Positions 5,745-6,007 of a stretch of DNA of 6,007 nt are shown here, one piece after another (the stretch's first letter is position 1; the number at the start of each line of letters is the position of its first letter). Made by a program: the position numbers and the translations under genes. The notes under the pieces are model-generated. The model did not search any database, had not been told where the DNA came from, and was given only the letters and a program-made list of their open reading frames with translations. The stretch is from an uncultured Parabacteroides sp. (lineage in GTDB: Bacteria; Bacteroidota; Bacteroidia; Bacteroidales; Tannerellaceae), in the NCBI GenBank assembly GCA_947074335.1, contig CAMTPG010000176.1, forward strand, positions 1 through 6,007. The letters run 5' to 3'.

Positions 5745-5867
5745 ATGACCGCAAAATCAATAAATCGGGAAATCGAACATGCCACAGATTTGGACGCAGC
5801 CCGCCTTGTTGAGATTTACAACAAAGACCAACTAAACGAGGGCAAATTATATTTACAGCTTATATAA
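5745..5867 (+). CDS. 40-aa ORF of uncertain status, possibly a GNAT acetyltransferase remnant
   Basis: An ATG one base after the DUF4421 stop opens a 40-codon frame ending TAA at 5865-5867. Residues about 9-25 (EIEHATDLDAARLVEIYN) resemble the start of GNAT N-acetyltransferases, which often read 'IRxATxxDAxxLxEIYN'. After EIYN the similarity stops, and the downstream sequence is AT-rich and poorly coding. It may be a decayed 5' end of such a gene, a small genuine gene translated by re-initiation after the upstream stop, or chance. Low confidence. Confidence 0.3.
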   Translation: MTAKSINREIEHATDLDAARLVEIYNKDQLNEGKLYLQLI

Positions 5868-5939
5868 GATTAACAACTCTATTCCCAAAAAGAAAGACCT
5901 TACTACGTTATTAAACCGACCGGTTTTACAAAGAGTCGT
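5868..5939. other. AT-rich, poorly coding stretch
   Basis: No gene is supported here. A second rightward open frame from 5836 to about 5979 (…YKINNSIPKKKDLTTLL…) overlaps this stretch. It has no start codon and reads one frame over from the 40-aa ORF. A small AAACC/GGTTT hairpin lies at 5913-5926 and is too weak to call a terminator. The drop in GC compared with the flanking genes is visible by eye. Confidence 0.4.
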
Positions 5940-6007
5940 TCAGTCAAAAGAGGCATTTACGCGAGTGACCATCTGCTGATTGCGAGGATCTTCCGCTACC
6001 ACTCTTT
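5940..6007 (-). CDS. Probable C-terminus of a leftward gene entering from the right edge
   Basis: On the minus strand one frame is open from the window edge to TGA at 5942-5940, giving 21 residues: RVVAEDPRNQQ followed by MVTRVNASFD. The composition and codons (GCG, CGC, CAG, GTC) resemble the coding style of the window better than the other frames do. The family cannot be recognised from so little. It would be convergent with the DUF4421 gene. Confidence 0.35.
   Translation of the reverse strand, partial: RVVAEDPRNQQMVTRVNASFD

Noticed and set aside
5722..5752. TTTTTTGCGAAAAAA palindrome and GCGGT/ACCGC stem at the end of the DUF4421 gene as a terminator
   Set aside because: The first lies inside the coding sequence and is all A-T pairs around GCG; the second has only five pairs and no T tract.

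Overview
The window looks like ordinary chromosomal DNA from a Bacteroidota member, most likely Bacteroidales. The evidence is a DUF4421-type outer-membrane protein, start codons without recognisable Shine-Dalgarno sequences, partial matches to the Bacteroides TAnnTTTG promoter element, and a small CPFC thioredoxin-fold protein of a kind I associate with this group. Genus cannot be settled by eye. I see no mobile element, CRISPR array, rRNA or tRNA.

Region 1 (1-2569) has a regulatory layout. A sugar O-acetyltransferase gene runs leftward off the window edge (443 to 1). Facing it across a 348-bp intergenic region are an AraC-family regulator (792-1694) and, 32 bp behind it, an exported alpha/beta-hydrolase related to cinnamoyl/feruloyl esterases (1727-2569). 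The intergenic region carries a 22-bp exact tandem duplication and an 18-bp imperfect repeat pair 63 bp apart. These are reasonable candidates for control sites of the AraC protein. The natural inference is that the regulator controls the divergent acetyltransferase and/or the hydrolase, but the sequence does not name the inducer.

Region 2 (2570-3507) holds a leftward six-transmembrane channel gene of the potassium/ion-channel superfamily. It converges on the hydrolase gene across a perfect 12-bp hairpin that can serve as a terminator for both. Its selectivity filter reads TTVGCS rather than the classical TVGYG.

Region 3 (3508-4428) is a tight rightward three-gene unit: a glutaredoxin-like CPFC protein, a basic 99-aa unknown whose start overlaps it by 14 nt, and a 107-aa unknown 11 nt further on. 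The last has a C-terminal half that faintly recalls the RelE/ParE fold.

Region 4 (4429-6007) holds a DUF4421 outer-membrane beta-barrel candidate with a TTG start and a clear signal peptide (4613-5743). After it comes a poorly coding tail with a 40-aa ORF of uncertain status and the probable C-terminus of a leftward gene entering from the right edge.

Nothing here amounts to a clear undescribed system. The best second-look items are the tandem-repeat operator candidate, the non-canonical channel filter, and the small redox plus unknown-gene operon.
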